Shown: in pieces, positions 35,801 through 41,348 of the stretch | Layout: each line of letters begins with the position of its first letter | Numbering within the stretch: the first letter of the stretch is position 1 | Source: Verrucomicrobiaceae bacterium | GTDB taxonomy: Bacteria; Verrucomicrobiota; Verrucomicrobiia; Verrucomicrobiales; Verrucomicrobiaceae | DNA length: 64,000 bases | Direction of reading: 5' to 3' | NCBI GenBank assembly: GCA_027484445.1 | Contig: JAIXSY010000023.1 | Span: 62,001 to 126,000 of the forward strand | The notes under the pieces: model-generated | Seen by the model: only the letters and a program-made list of their open reading frames with translations | The model's database searches: none | Told to the model about the DNA's origin: nothing | Made by a program: the position numbers and the translations under genes

Positions 35801-37457
35801 GGAAATCCCGAATGGCTAACTCACCGCCACCAATCGCGATGCCTGCGTTCAGGGTCGTTGCCGTGCCATTGATCGTCAGCGTTCCAGCATCATTTTTACC
35901 GAGTGCCTTCAAGCCTGCACCGCTGGTATTGATATTGCCTGCAATGACCGTGTTACCACCGCCTGCAATGGTCAAAGTACGTGCGGCGCTTGCTTCGCCA
36001 TTGTTCCAAGCATCTCCGGTAAAGGTCAGCGTCCCTCCCATGTTGTTGGTAATGGTGTTGGCATTGTCGCTACTTTCCTGAGTCCAGGCCTGAAAAGTCA
36101 TGCCATAGCCATTCCGGCTGTTGAAAGTGCCTGTCGTGTTGGAGACGACACGGAAGGTGCCAAGAGTCGTGATTCCATTGATCCCTTGACCACCTGCGCC
36201 TGGGCCAGTGTAAAAAGTAGAATTGGCACGCAGATAAACATTTTTTCCAGAGGACAGACTGTTAAAATCGAGATTGCCCTCGTTGCGAAACTCCAGCACG
36301 CCACCATTCATGTCGATGGCACCACTCGCGTTCCCAGCAGTGTTTGCGCCGAAAATGCTGGTGCCTCCAACTGTCAGTTGTGACACACGAACACTGCTTT
36401 GCTGCCCTGTCGAGGCCCCCCCGACACGCACTGTACCCGTGAATCCAGACGTGCTTGATGGGTTGAGATACAAAATCCCGGCCCCAGTCTTTTCAATGCT
36501 TCCTGTACCTGTCAAAATACCCGTCAGGTTGAAATCGCCCACGCCAGCCGTGTTCACTCCACCAAGAGAAGTAAAGGTGCCCGTGTTGACCGTTCCAGCC
36601 ACACCACCCACACTCAAAGTGCCATCTAAGGTCAACATGCCATTGACACTGTTGATTCGGCTATTCCGAAACGTTGCTGTTGGCGCCAGGGGCAATGGAC
36701 TGACTGCCGAGGTCAAAACCCCAGAAAGAGAGTTGTTACCAAGGCTCAAGATAGCCGCTCCACGATCACCAATGGGACCACGACCCTCAAAATTGATGTT
36801 TCGCGTGAGGGCAAATCCGCCATTTGAGCCATCCAGCACCAAAGACCCTGCACCAAAGCCAAGCAAATTAGCATTCAGTGGTGTCGTGTTGTTGACCTGA
36901 ATCGAGATGGGCGAGGTCTCGGACCCCAAGGCTCCGGCACCAGAAATGATCAAGGTGCCATTCGAGATGGTGGTAGCGCCTGTGTAATTGTTGCCCGTGT
37001 TGTTGAGTCGGATGCTGCCACCTCCGGTTTTTCTCAATCCATCCGATCCAGAAATCGTGGAATCAATGATGCTCAAGGTGCCAAGATCTGCCGAGAGCCC
37101 CTGTGCCCCGAGGGTCAAAGTGCCACCCGAGAGAGTGTAGTTGTTTTTGAACAGGACAGAGTTTGCTTCACTGCCAGCTCCCAAAGTAAGGATGCTTGGA
37201 TCGCTGGACAGGCTACCCGGATTGGGAATGAGGAAGGGCAAGATGACAGCATCTGCGATTGTCGGAATTCCTGCATCCCAGTTGGCGGCATCTTGCCAGT
37301 TAAAGTTGGTATCACTCTCACCGTTCCAAGTGATATTGGCTGCCGAAAGAGGCTGGGACACCTGCCAAGCACCCATCATGGCACAGATCATGCTTCCCAA
37401 TACTTTGTTATAGTGACGGAAAAAAGGCAGCACGCTCGTGTTTGTCTTTGATTTCAT
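23823..37457 (-). CDS. Giant autotransporter-type beta-strand-repeat protein with PEP-CTERM sorting signal
   Basis: 4544 residues in one uninterrupted 13.6-kb frame. The N-terminal signal region ends near QPLSAANITW. The body is dozens of autotransporter-associated beta-strand repeats (PATR type) of the form GxGxLxLxGxNTYTGxTxIxxGTLxL, for example GAGILRLTGNNTYTGSTDI, predicting a long parallel beta-helix. It is very rich in Gly, Asn, Thr and Ser, with essentially no Cys. There is no autotransporter barrel. Instead it ends with SQLYTLGTISI then VPEPGRALLVW, a hydrophobic helix and RRRRQGF: a PEP-CTERM signal, expected to be cleaved by an exosortase at the cell envelope during export, linked in these bacteria to exopolysaccharide or biofilm production. 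No exosortase is in the window. No Shine-Dalgarno precedes ATG 37457. The role as surface or matrix protein is inferred from family. Confidence 0.95.
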   Translation of the reverse strand: MKSKTNTSVLPFFRHYNKVLGSMICAMMGAWQVSQPLSAANITWNGESDTNFNWQDAANWDAGIPTIADAVILPFLIPNPGSLSSDPSILTLGAGSEANSVLFKNNYTLSGGTLTLGAQGLSADLGTLSIIDSTISGSDGLRKTGGGSIRLNNTGNNYTGATTISNGTLIISGAGALGSETSPISIQVNNTTPLNANLLGFGAGSLVLDGSNGGFALTRNINFEGRGPIGDRGAAILSLGNNSLSGVLTSAVSPLPLAPTATFRNSRINSVNGMLTLDGTLSVGGVAGTVNTGTFTSLGGVNTAGVGDFNLTGILTGTGSIEKTGAGILYLNPSSTSGFTGTVRVGGASTGQQSSVRVSQLTVGGTSIFGANTAGNASGAIDMNGGVLEFRNEGNLDFNSLSSGKNVYLRANSTFYTGPGAGGQGINGITTLGTFRVVSNTTGTFNSRNGYGMTFQAWTQESSDNANTITNNMGGTLTFTGDAWNNGEASAARTLTIAGGGNTVIAGNINTSGAGLKALGKNDAGTLTINGTATTLNAGIAIGGGELAIRDFRSVNNNTGVIAINSAALIIGTNQAATTAGLVTSKIINLSGTTGGATLYADQSLASPVVFNSNLVSTGVGAKTLTLGGVSQQDNVINGSITNAGSSFTSNAALATGGTVISFADTTGMAIGQQVAGTGIGTGTTITAITPTSITLSRPTIGDRVATDAVSASTGTGAAISLSKIGSGTWALAGTNTFTGNITISQGNLKLRANAATSTIVDNTVDIVFDANSVFAGGTLEFVGQNSANNIETLDVLTPTNGANTLRLTPGTSGTASLVFNSLGTVGDGATVNIVGSSGGSTVTLTGQTGLNANPRLFFNGADFAFAGAGGVMRAPVYGTDSDFAAGSASALTATQNNLMTGSFATNSITIDTLKIGGSHTLTLNAAQTLTIRTGAANTDGAILQTGGSGVITGGTGITTGGSGSLTFYVNGGSDTLTVESALTNGTTGGITKSGAGTLILSGNNLQTGTTTINEGTLRLSGSGRLSGANATATIRQGATLDLNGVSTGTAIGQFNNNGVVTNSSATAATLQVGNNNGTGDSRGIIQDGVGVVNVTKIGTGAQNWLGLSTYTGVTTIGGTGLVTVDYLADIGQDSGIGRGVATSNATNAASLVFNGSTGGLGYRGDRFTGLLNIEDVSVSTNRLFTLAATATGARLSSTVGLNGAIVWSNTAAIVNITTANAILTFEGDSTGDNTFNPQLVNSSVSGVTLGVTKTGTGQWNLGNSNNTYTGITTVSNGILALNQEGALPGVSPLVLGTTTTTGVLQTSGTFARDLSTTPTVGFGTITWGGTTGGGGFAAHSTPLTVTLNGGAGLTWGSGGFVGTGGTQSLIFGSGSALADVTFTNPINLGASQRTITVNENGNTGADYATMSGVLSGAGGGIFKAGSGILRLTGANTYTGVTSVDGGTLVVSSLGSSTGAATSSVGASGVVMNDSNAIVLGNASTTGGLLQYVGPGETSDRKIRLRGTTAGNQIHADGSGALILTNVAHDTTETGNKTLSLRGNNTAGNMITSQLSNNGAGVLSVTIDGSATWILTNSGNNYTGTTTVTGGALGIGHNSAIPAALSISNGNVFAYGGDRTLTNTLNLGNNATSAFLGDYNLTFNGTNNLAAGANNLNVYNSIAEGKALTFNGLVANSLTGTRAWAIDGQGETVINGNFSTTTAFGVNITKSGNGILTLGTNGATSNWNQTGNALDLDRGMLRFTANNAIPTTATSTGLTISPEAATFDTATVNLNGTTQTINALTATSDGTVIIDNTSATAAAFRFGANNTTVNFGSGVGNYSIQNTGDGALDIVKLGNTSVTFGTGIPVGNKGAIASEGGGTFIIAGAVSAATGLRAVGASTLSLTGSFVNPHLVSSVEVGGGSTLALLNGAGSAMNNLTNLSLGNTGTGTVNLNLNVGDLNAAGDSLNTDTLGLLTGGTLNLGNTITFNMTDAGLNPGQTYTLLNLADGGLTAFGTANLIQGATPGGFTSMTWSVTNNQVQLTTGNLIVGDIFWRGLTNTTWNGNANNWSTDKAGLTPAASIPGQGNTVRFAWDGVGATALTTTLEQNFKVNALVFESGTTTPTSVTINPGSVTAARLEVAPQASTDGIAIATGGPASVTLGSNLRLGANQTWNVADLGSVLTISGSLLAERNVTKTGLGRVVLGAAADTSFNTGRTSVFTVNAGNLELTNAGALGSTANNNLASVVVNGGGFYFNGAASTLPHAITLAGGSISAGANGQTYSGAINISANSTINMADNNGPITAAAARNVTLSGIVSGSGDLTIESNNAVTSGNQTSGTFLISNAGNTWNGNVAFNRGTMTLGSAFSPSFVANQVKFNNFGRLIIQGANGTTLTRTGDLNYLAGAVGEFQVDNAAGTPTLDYVVDQSGAINIGSAGTGATVRVWLADDFSKVIFSGPVTLGGNSSISAGGAAARLLTISGVIGDSGSGYGLAINDDAGAWGAVNATVRLTGLNTFTGNLSLDSGILEFDTVTNVSGGASALGNGTAINTTNAATLRFIGTSPQSTNRPINIAGGALTLSANGSTPDDSITYTGAINVGPTGDGSQLVLSGAAGRAGFITGGISQTGDTADMTVNGGTWTLQTGTSRVGDDVNLTGATTVLNINSGLFQVRDDFTVTAGAVLNLNNTGVLSFNTTTLSADASLLINNGGIVNLGANNAVVATEFDRLFIAQSAGGALATLNMSNFALTTSRLVLGERLADRTGQIDGTGLLTVTGGDVDLFKGIINANLATTGTTALEKFGPGTVSLRGDNSGLASTGATTIQEGTLELDYTVSNTVKIRAASALDMQGGTLTLLGNASAPTAQTVASFTLGNGGSNVMTLTSSGQDLVMNLNAITRAINAQDGTIRFNLPTGIQSATNGITTDTTNSVGSGANAILGGWALVNDGTGVFFARNATNAADGNIVAANTTLQDNLGSWGAGENISDATGFTGTFVNSYINSLRMNAAAGSSINVTASRVLGINSGGLLITSNVTGNPSILGGTLFSGAQASNVPEIIVTHDGTGIFEISSSIRTNSVFTKSGAGILRLTGNNTYTGSTDILHGILQVNGGNAIGDTSIVTLDDNRDSTLQLLANETIGRLQGGRRNDNSDYGLVDLGVYNLTINQSANTNYFGRFTGSGNIILNSGNTGNLNYNGQSSTNLFTGSVIVNGGLFQLSGAAARLGSATAFTINSGANFLIDNNDDNAPNDRIADTTPFTLNSATGAFNQQSMPRGLAIRTDNDGNESETIGTIAFNSGVNYASLETGSGTNSRADIISAGWTRANSATLNVRGRNLGGTTAPVSQFKVVDANDATMIASNVGGSGVVGGTAKNIAILPWAIGENLTAALADGNMGNTFVSYVDNRGLVPLNLTNEYATFSTAASGDNVRESLGADLTGLTSNTINSLIINNTAFAGLDVTGNGVGQTLAINSGALLFTVTGGVASTAYDTTLGGFDGGITVGATNEYVIHVVNPSAVTTTSTLSATIASPLTSVADITKSGRGTLVLSGNNTAGGGARRTTLNEGVLQVANLGNIGGNSGALFFAGGALRLATGFNEDLSTRTITFLNGGGTLDTNGNDLTLANTLGSGVGGFTKTGAGNLTLNAAASFSGGTTVAGGTLTVGVSNATGVGGNLTIGGGATLALGTSSISHALVSTSGASPQITGTGTINATGGYVFNHTGDTSVSAVLAGAGGLFKAQANLLTLAGANTYTGTTEIQAGTLSFNTIGNVGGGASALGAPATVEAGIIRMGISTTAATLQYTGAGNSSNRIIGMQGTTGGVTLDADGSGALLLTGGVRFENAGNKTLTLRGSSASGIVNQIGQLSELGGVLTLNKADANIWQINADNTYTGATQIDEGTLMIGANNALPVTTAVRLGTGTTAGVLDLNGFNQVIGSLVVQTNSNTVNNVIIVDSGNTLTINGPISIGVNANESDTNLIANGGGNILVNSNNGNFLIGAATVDNENRVDVDFSGIDNFTANLGTGTLRLGDPNTGVGNSSSTFRLAVNNNITAASIRIGDSTGGSNLHTLTLGSGSNALNVDTFNIGSAGAGIRSSGAVVFDSADTTGTLTVRAANGTGRATLNMVNTTGSTAADMAATLDLSGHTADLLVGTLTMATRSNGTGLATAILSFNQGTLDVTTLNMGTRTGVGTGGASATLNLGDSAALGIPTATIGTLTMAVNTSAGGTVTADLNVTGGNVTLGTGTGTAINMANAGTGRTSTSNINLTGGTVTLAGNVIRQGGAGTETATVTLNGATLNMGGFSIGTSAAPITFAVQSGTLSNLAQLNGGGALTKSTAGVLVMGNGNAYTGGTNVTSGTVTLANTSGSATGSGAFTSAASTLVTGAGSILASLNNNITFGGSVNVGNSLDIAGSQISLTTSGTGTTSLNGDIFFDLFGGYDSGSLNASTTNDMLVVSGTNGFSIGAGSNLRVTSSVAPDNSWVAGTSWKLFDWGNLTGGVTGTFTNLPTLDGNFTNLPDLSSFNLSWDVSQLYTLGTISIVPEPGRALLVWLGLMLCFFRRRRQGF

Positions 37458-37983
37458 GTTTGGTTGGGGGGCAGCTCACCGCATTCGCTGTGAGTTATTT
37501 CGATTTATTTTAAAGATATTGCCACTTTCTGGCAAAACTCTTTTCGCATGTAAAGACCTTTCGAAGATCAACTGCGCCAGCGAACAAAACCCAGTTTGTT
37601 CATTTTAAAGCTTTTAGAAAAATCATAAGCTGGAGCATCCGTGAAAAAACAGGCTCTCTTTGTCCGGAAACGCGACGATTTGCCGTCTCCCAAGGTCGAA
37701 TTAAGCGTTTTGCTGATTTTGTTAAAATAACTTAAATTTTAAAACAACCATTCATCGGAAAAGGGGTCTCTAGATCGCTGTGGGCTGAAAGTGATGGTGC
37801 GCTTCATCAATGGCTCTGTTTCAGCCCCATTCCTGGGGGAATGGCCTCATCAATTCGAATTCGAATCAATTCGGTTCTGAATCTCGCCCCAGGGATGTGC
37901 CTAAAAGTGGAGTTACTACGGAGTGAAAATCGCTCCACATCATGGCTTGCATCCCCTTCTCTGTCCTCCAAGACTGAGGCTCC
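37458..37983. other. AT-rich intergenic region between the giant gene and apt
   Basis: No gene is visible in 526 bp. Contents: a perfect dyad TTGCCA-N5-TGGCAA at 37519-37535, 62 bp before the giant gene's ATG, next to AT-rich TTTAAAATAAAT on the minus strand that could be a -10; an AT-rich stretch at 37715-37750; and a perfect 14-bp palindrome ATTCGAATTCGAAT at 37853-37866 about 120 bp before apt. These are candidate divergent promoters and operators. Confidence 0.45.
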
Positions 37984-38520
37984 ATGCAAACTGACTATCT
38001 CGACCTTTTGCGCACAGCGATCCGTGATGTGCCGGACTTTCCTCAAGAGGGTATTCTTTTCAAGGACATCACTCCCGTGCTTGCCGATCCTTATCTGATG
38101 AAGCTCGCCATTGATGGGATGATCGAGCCGTTTGCGGATCTGAAGGTGGACAAAGTGGTGGGGATTGATGCCCGCGGCTTCATTTTTGGTTCCATGATCG
38201 CTCAGCGACTCAACGCTGGTTTTGTGCCGGTGAGAAAAAAGGGCAAGCTGCCGTGGAAGACAGCGGGCGTGGACTACAGCTTGGAGTATGGGACGAATCG
38301 GGTGGAAATGCATGTGGATGCGATTCAGCCTGGGGAAAAGGTTTTGCTGGCTGACGATTTGTTGGCCACAGGCGGCACTGCGGGGGCGGCACTGCATTTG
38401 ATCCTAGGCGCAGGAGCAGAGCTCCTGGGTTCGACGTTTTTCATTGAGCTGGGTTTTCTCGATGGTCGTGCCAAGCTCGCTTCGACGGGACCTGTGCATG
38501 CCTTGCTCACTTTTGGATAA
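37984..38520 (+). CDS. apt: Adenine phosphoribosyltransferase
   Basis: 178 residues, family-typical length. It makes AMP from adenine and PRPP (purine salvage) in the cytoplasm. Diagnostic features: RDVPDFPQEGILFKDITPVL near the N-terminus, VVGIDARGFIFGS in the middle, RKKGKLPW, and the PRPP-binding loop VLLADDLLATGGTAGA around residues 120-135. ATG 37984 has GAGG a few bases upstream. It ends 15 bp before glnD on the same strand, so the two are probably co-transcribed. Confidence 0.96.
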   Translation: MQTDYLDLLRTAIRDVPDFPQEGILFKDITPVLADPYLMKLAIDGMIEPFADLKVDKVVGIDARGFIFGSMIAQRLNAGFVPVRKKGKLPWKTAGVDYSLEYGTNRVEMHVDAIQPGEKVLLADDLLATGGTAGAALHLILGAGAELLGSTFFIELGFLDGRAKLASTGPVHALLTFG

Positions 38521-38535
38521 CACGCGCACGAAGCC

Positions 38536-41337
38536 ATGACTGAGCGCGAATACCAAAAGCACCTGGATGCCATCCGACGTAAGATTTTTGGCGAGGCCGA
38601 TGCATTGCCCCGCAGCCGAGCCGAGACGTTGAAACTGGCTAGGCGCTTCTTGAAGCTCAAAGAAACGCGCATCAAGCAAAGGCATCGAGGAGGAATGGGC
38701 GGGGCTGAAGTGTGCCGCATGCGCTCAGACGTGATCGATTGTTTGGCCAAACAGCTCTGGGCAGAAAGCCTAGCTAGCCTACCTGAAGCCAAACGCACTA
38801 AAATCGCGAGTTTCAGCGTGGTGGCCCATGGTGGCTATGGACGCCGGGTGATGAGTCCGCACAGCGATGTGGACTTGACCTTTGTTTTTCCAGGAAACGG
38901 AGCGCAGGTGCCACCGGAGTCGGCGAAGTTGATCGCAGACTATTTGCTTTTTTTTTATGATCTGAAGTTCAAGGTTGGCAGCGCAACACGCTCCGTGGGC
39001 GGTTGCTTGGAGATTGCCAATGAGGACATGCAGACGAAGACAGCGCTGATGGAAGCTCGGTTTCTTTGCGGCGAAGATACGGCGTTTCGTGAGTTTCGGG
39101 CAAGGTTCGATGCCGAATGCATGACGGGCAAGGAGGGTGAATTTCTCCAGCAGCGACTGGCTGACCTAGCCTCACGCCATTCGAAGCATGGCGACACCCA
39201 CTGCGTGCAAGAGCCTAACGTCAAGAATGGCTGTGGCGGCCTGCGTGATTACCAAAACCTGATCTGGATGACCTATGCAAAGGCGGGCACGCTGAACCCC
39301 AAAGACTTGGTTCAGAAGGGCCTGATGTCCGCCGTGGCTTGGAAAGAGCTATCCGCAGCCTATGATTTCATCCTGCGCACCCGCAATGAAATGCACTACA
39401 CGGAACGCCGTGCTAGCGATGTGCTAACGCTGCGTCTCCAAGGCCAGGTCGCCACTCATCTAGGCTATCGCCACAAACGCATCCTGAGAAGGATCGAGGC
39501 CTTCATGCGCGACTATTACACAGCCACGCGAGATATCCTGCAGCGCAGCAGTGAGGTCATGGATAGTCTCAATCTTGCCGCCCAGCAGGACAAAGAGAGC
39601 AAACGAGGCCTGCTGAGTTTCATGGCTAGACGAAAGGCCGCCCAGAAGCGTGTGGAGCGATTCGATGGATTTGTGGTGCGGAGTGAACGCCTTTTCCCCG
39701 AAGAGAGAACCGTTTACCAAGAGGACCCCGCCCGATTGATGCGGACCTTTTTGCACACACAGCAGCGGCATCTGCGCATGAGCCCAGAGCTCTTTCAGCT
39801 CATGCAGAGCAGCTATCGTCTGGTGAACGTCGGGTTTCGTTACCAGAAAAGCATCCGCGAGACCTTTCTGGCCATCTTGTCCCACAAAGGAGACGTGGCC
39901 CGAGTGCTGCGCCAGATGCATCGCGTCGGATTTTTGGGCCGCTACATGCCTGAGTTCGGCGCACTGACCTGTCTCGTGCAGCATGAGTTTTTCCACCGCT
40001 ACACAGCCGATGAGCACACCCTGCGCACCATTGATAAGCTGGATGAATTGAGTGATGCGAATTTGCCCGGACGTCCGCTCTATCAAAAGCTCTTTCATGA
40101 GCTGCAGCAGCCTGAGATTCTCTACCTTGCTCTTCTTTTGCACGATGCAGGTCGAGCCGCGAACGCAAAAGCGCACGATGCTGAGAGTACGATCCTGGCT
40201 GACGCCGTGTGCCGTCGATTGCAGATCAAAGGTGAGCGCCGAAAGCTGCTGCTCTTCCTGGTGGACAATCACCTGCTGATGTATCGCACAGCAACGACAG
40301 CGAACTTAGACGATCCGAAGGTGATTGGCGAAGTCGCTGCCGTGGTCAGGACGAAGGAGTACTTGGATACCCTGCTGGTCATGACGTATGCAGACTCGAA
40401 AGGCACCAGCGAGGCTAGCTGGAGCGGATACAAAGAAGCTTCCATCCTTCAGCTTTACCACAACACCTTGGCCTACATGGACGCTCCGGCTGATTTCATG
40501 AGGAGAGCCACGGTGCCACTGGATGATGTGAGGTCAGCGGTGCAGAAGGAGGTGGGAGAAGACTATGGGCTGGAGGTGAGTGCACACTTTCAGCACATGC
40601 CGCGCAGCTACTTTAACTTCCGCGATGCCTCACAAATCTCTGCGCATATCCTTCAGTTTAGGCAATTTTTTGTTCAGCTAACCAAAGTGGATGCGGCGGC
40701 TGGTCTGCTGCCAGTGATGACCTGGGAAGACCACATCGAACAGGGCTACAGCGAACTCACGGTGGTCTGCTGGGATAGGCATCTGCTCTTGGCACGCATT
40801 TCAGGCGCGCTCGCAGCTCAAAGCATCAACATTTTGAGCGCTGATCTTTACCAAAGAGGTGACAACTTGGTTTTGGATATCTTTCGCGTCTGCAACACGA
40901 ACTTTGCAGCTGTCACGAACAAAAGCGCGCGCCAACGAGTGGAACAAGCCGTGAGAGATGCCTTTCTGCAAAAGACCTTTGATTTTACCCCGGCCATTCA
41001 GGCCAATCAGAAAACGGTTCCTGGTTTTGACGAAGTGGAGGCTGAAATTCCCCAACGGGTTTTCATCAACAACGATCTATCTCCAGATCAGACAGTCGCA
41101 GAGCTGCAATTGGTTGACCGCCTTGGCCTGCTTTACGATGTCTTTATGGCCATCGGCAAACTGGGGCATAGCGTCACCCACGCCAGGATTTGCACCGAGA
41201 AGGGGGTCGCGATTGATTCCATCTACATCCAAAACGAGCGCGGAGAGAAGCTGCGCAGTAAGGAGGAAGTGGAGGTTTTGAGAAGCACATTGGAAAGCGT
41301 GCTGCTCAAGCAGAAACTTCAATCTCTTCCTCTGTAA
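38536..41337 (+). CDS. glnD: PII uridylyltransferase / uridylyl-removing enzyme GlnD
   Basis: 933 residues with the full GlnD architecture. Nucleotidyltransferase domain: GGYGRR (99-104) and HSDVDLTFVF with D111 and D113 as metal ligands. HD hydrolase domain: LLHDAGRAANAKAHD with H and D near 536-537. Two C-terminal ACT domains: ELTVVCWDRHLLLARISGAL from about 739 and VAELQLVDRLGLLYDVF from about 855, which sense glutamine. GlnD modifies the PII protein to report nitrogen status. The usual bacterial motif GGYGRGELHPYSDVDL is here GGYGRRVMSPHSDVDL, a small variation outside the metal ligands. No glnB/glnK or amtB lies in the window. Its end is 11 bp from the convergent lptD. Confidence 0.93.
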   Translation: MTEREYQKHLDAIRRKIFGEADALPRSRAETLKLARRFLKLKETRIKQRHRGGMGGAEVCRMRSDVIDCLAKQLWAESLASLPEAKRTKIASFSVVAHGGYGRRVMSPHSDVDLTFVFPGNGAQVPPESAKLIADYLLFFYDLKFKVGSATRSVGGCLEIANEDMQTKTALMEARFLCGEDTAFREFRARFDAECMTGKEGEFLQQRLADLASRHSKHGDTHCVQEPNVKNGCGGLRDYQNLIWMTYAKAGTLNPKDLVQKGLMSAVAWKELSAAYDFILRTRNEMHYTERRASDVLTLRLQGQVATHLGYRHKRILRRIEAFMRDYYTATRDILQRSSEVMDSLNLAAQQDKESKRGLLSFMARRKAAQKRVERFDGFVVRSERLFPEERTVYQEDPARLMRTFLHTQQRHLRMSPELFQLMQSSYRLVNVGFRYQKSIRETFLAILSHKGDVARVLRQMHRVGFLGRYMPEFGALTCLVQHEFFHRYTADEHTLRTIDKLDELSDANLPGRPLYQKLFHELQQPEILYLALLLHDAGRAANAKAHDAESTILADAVCRRLQIKGERRKLLLFLVDNHLLMYRTATTANLDDPKVIGEVAAVVRTKEYLDTLLVMTYADSKGTSEASWSGYKEASILQLYHNTLAYMDAPADFMRRATVPLDDVRSAVQKEVGEDYGLEVSAHFQHMPRSYFNFRDASQISAHILQFRQFFVQLTKVDAAAGLLPVMTWEDHIEQGYSELTVVCWDRHLLLARISGALAAQSINILSADLYQRGDNLVLDIFRVCNTNFAAVTNKSARQRVEQAVRDAFLQKTFDFTPAIQANQKTVPGFDEVEAEIPQRVFINNDLSPDQTVAELQLVDRLGLLYDVFMAIGKLGHSVTHARICTEKGVAIDSIYIQNERGEKLRSKEEVEVLRSTLESVLLKQKLQSLPL

Positions 41338-41348
41338 TTCTCTTTGCC

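Noticed and set aside
37500..37545. Possible sigma54 (-24/-12) promoter before the PEP-CTERM gene
   Set aside because: TGGCA is present on both strands, but a correctly spaced TTGC is not; the sequence is better explained as a dyad.
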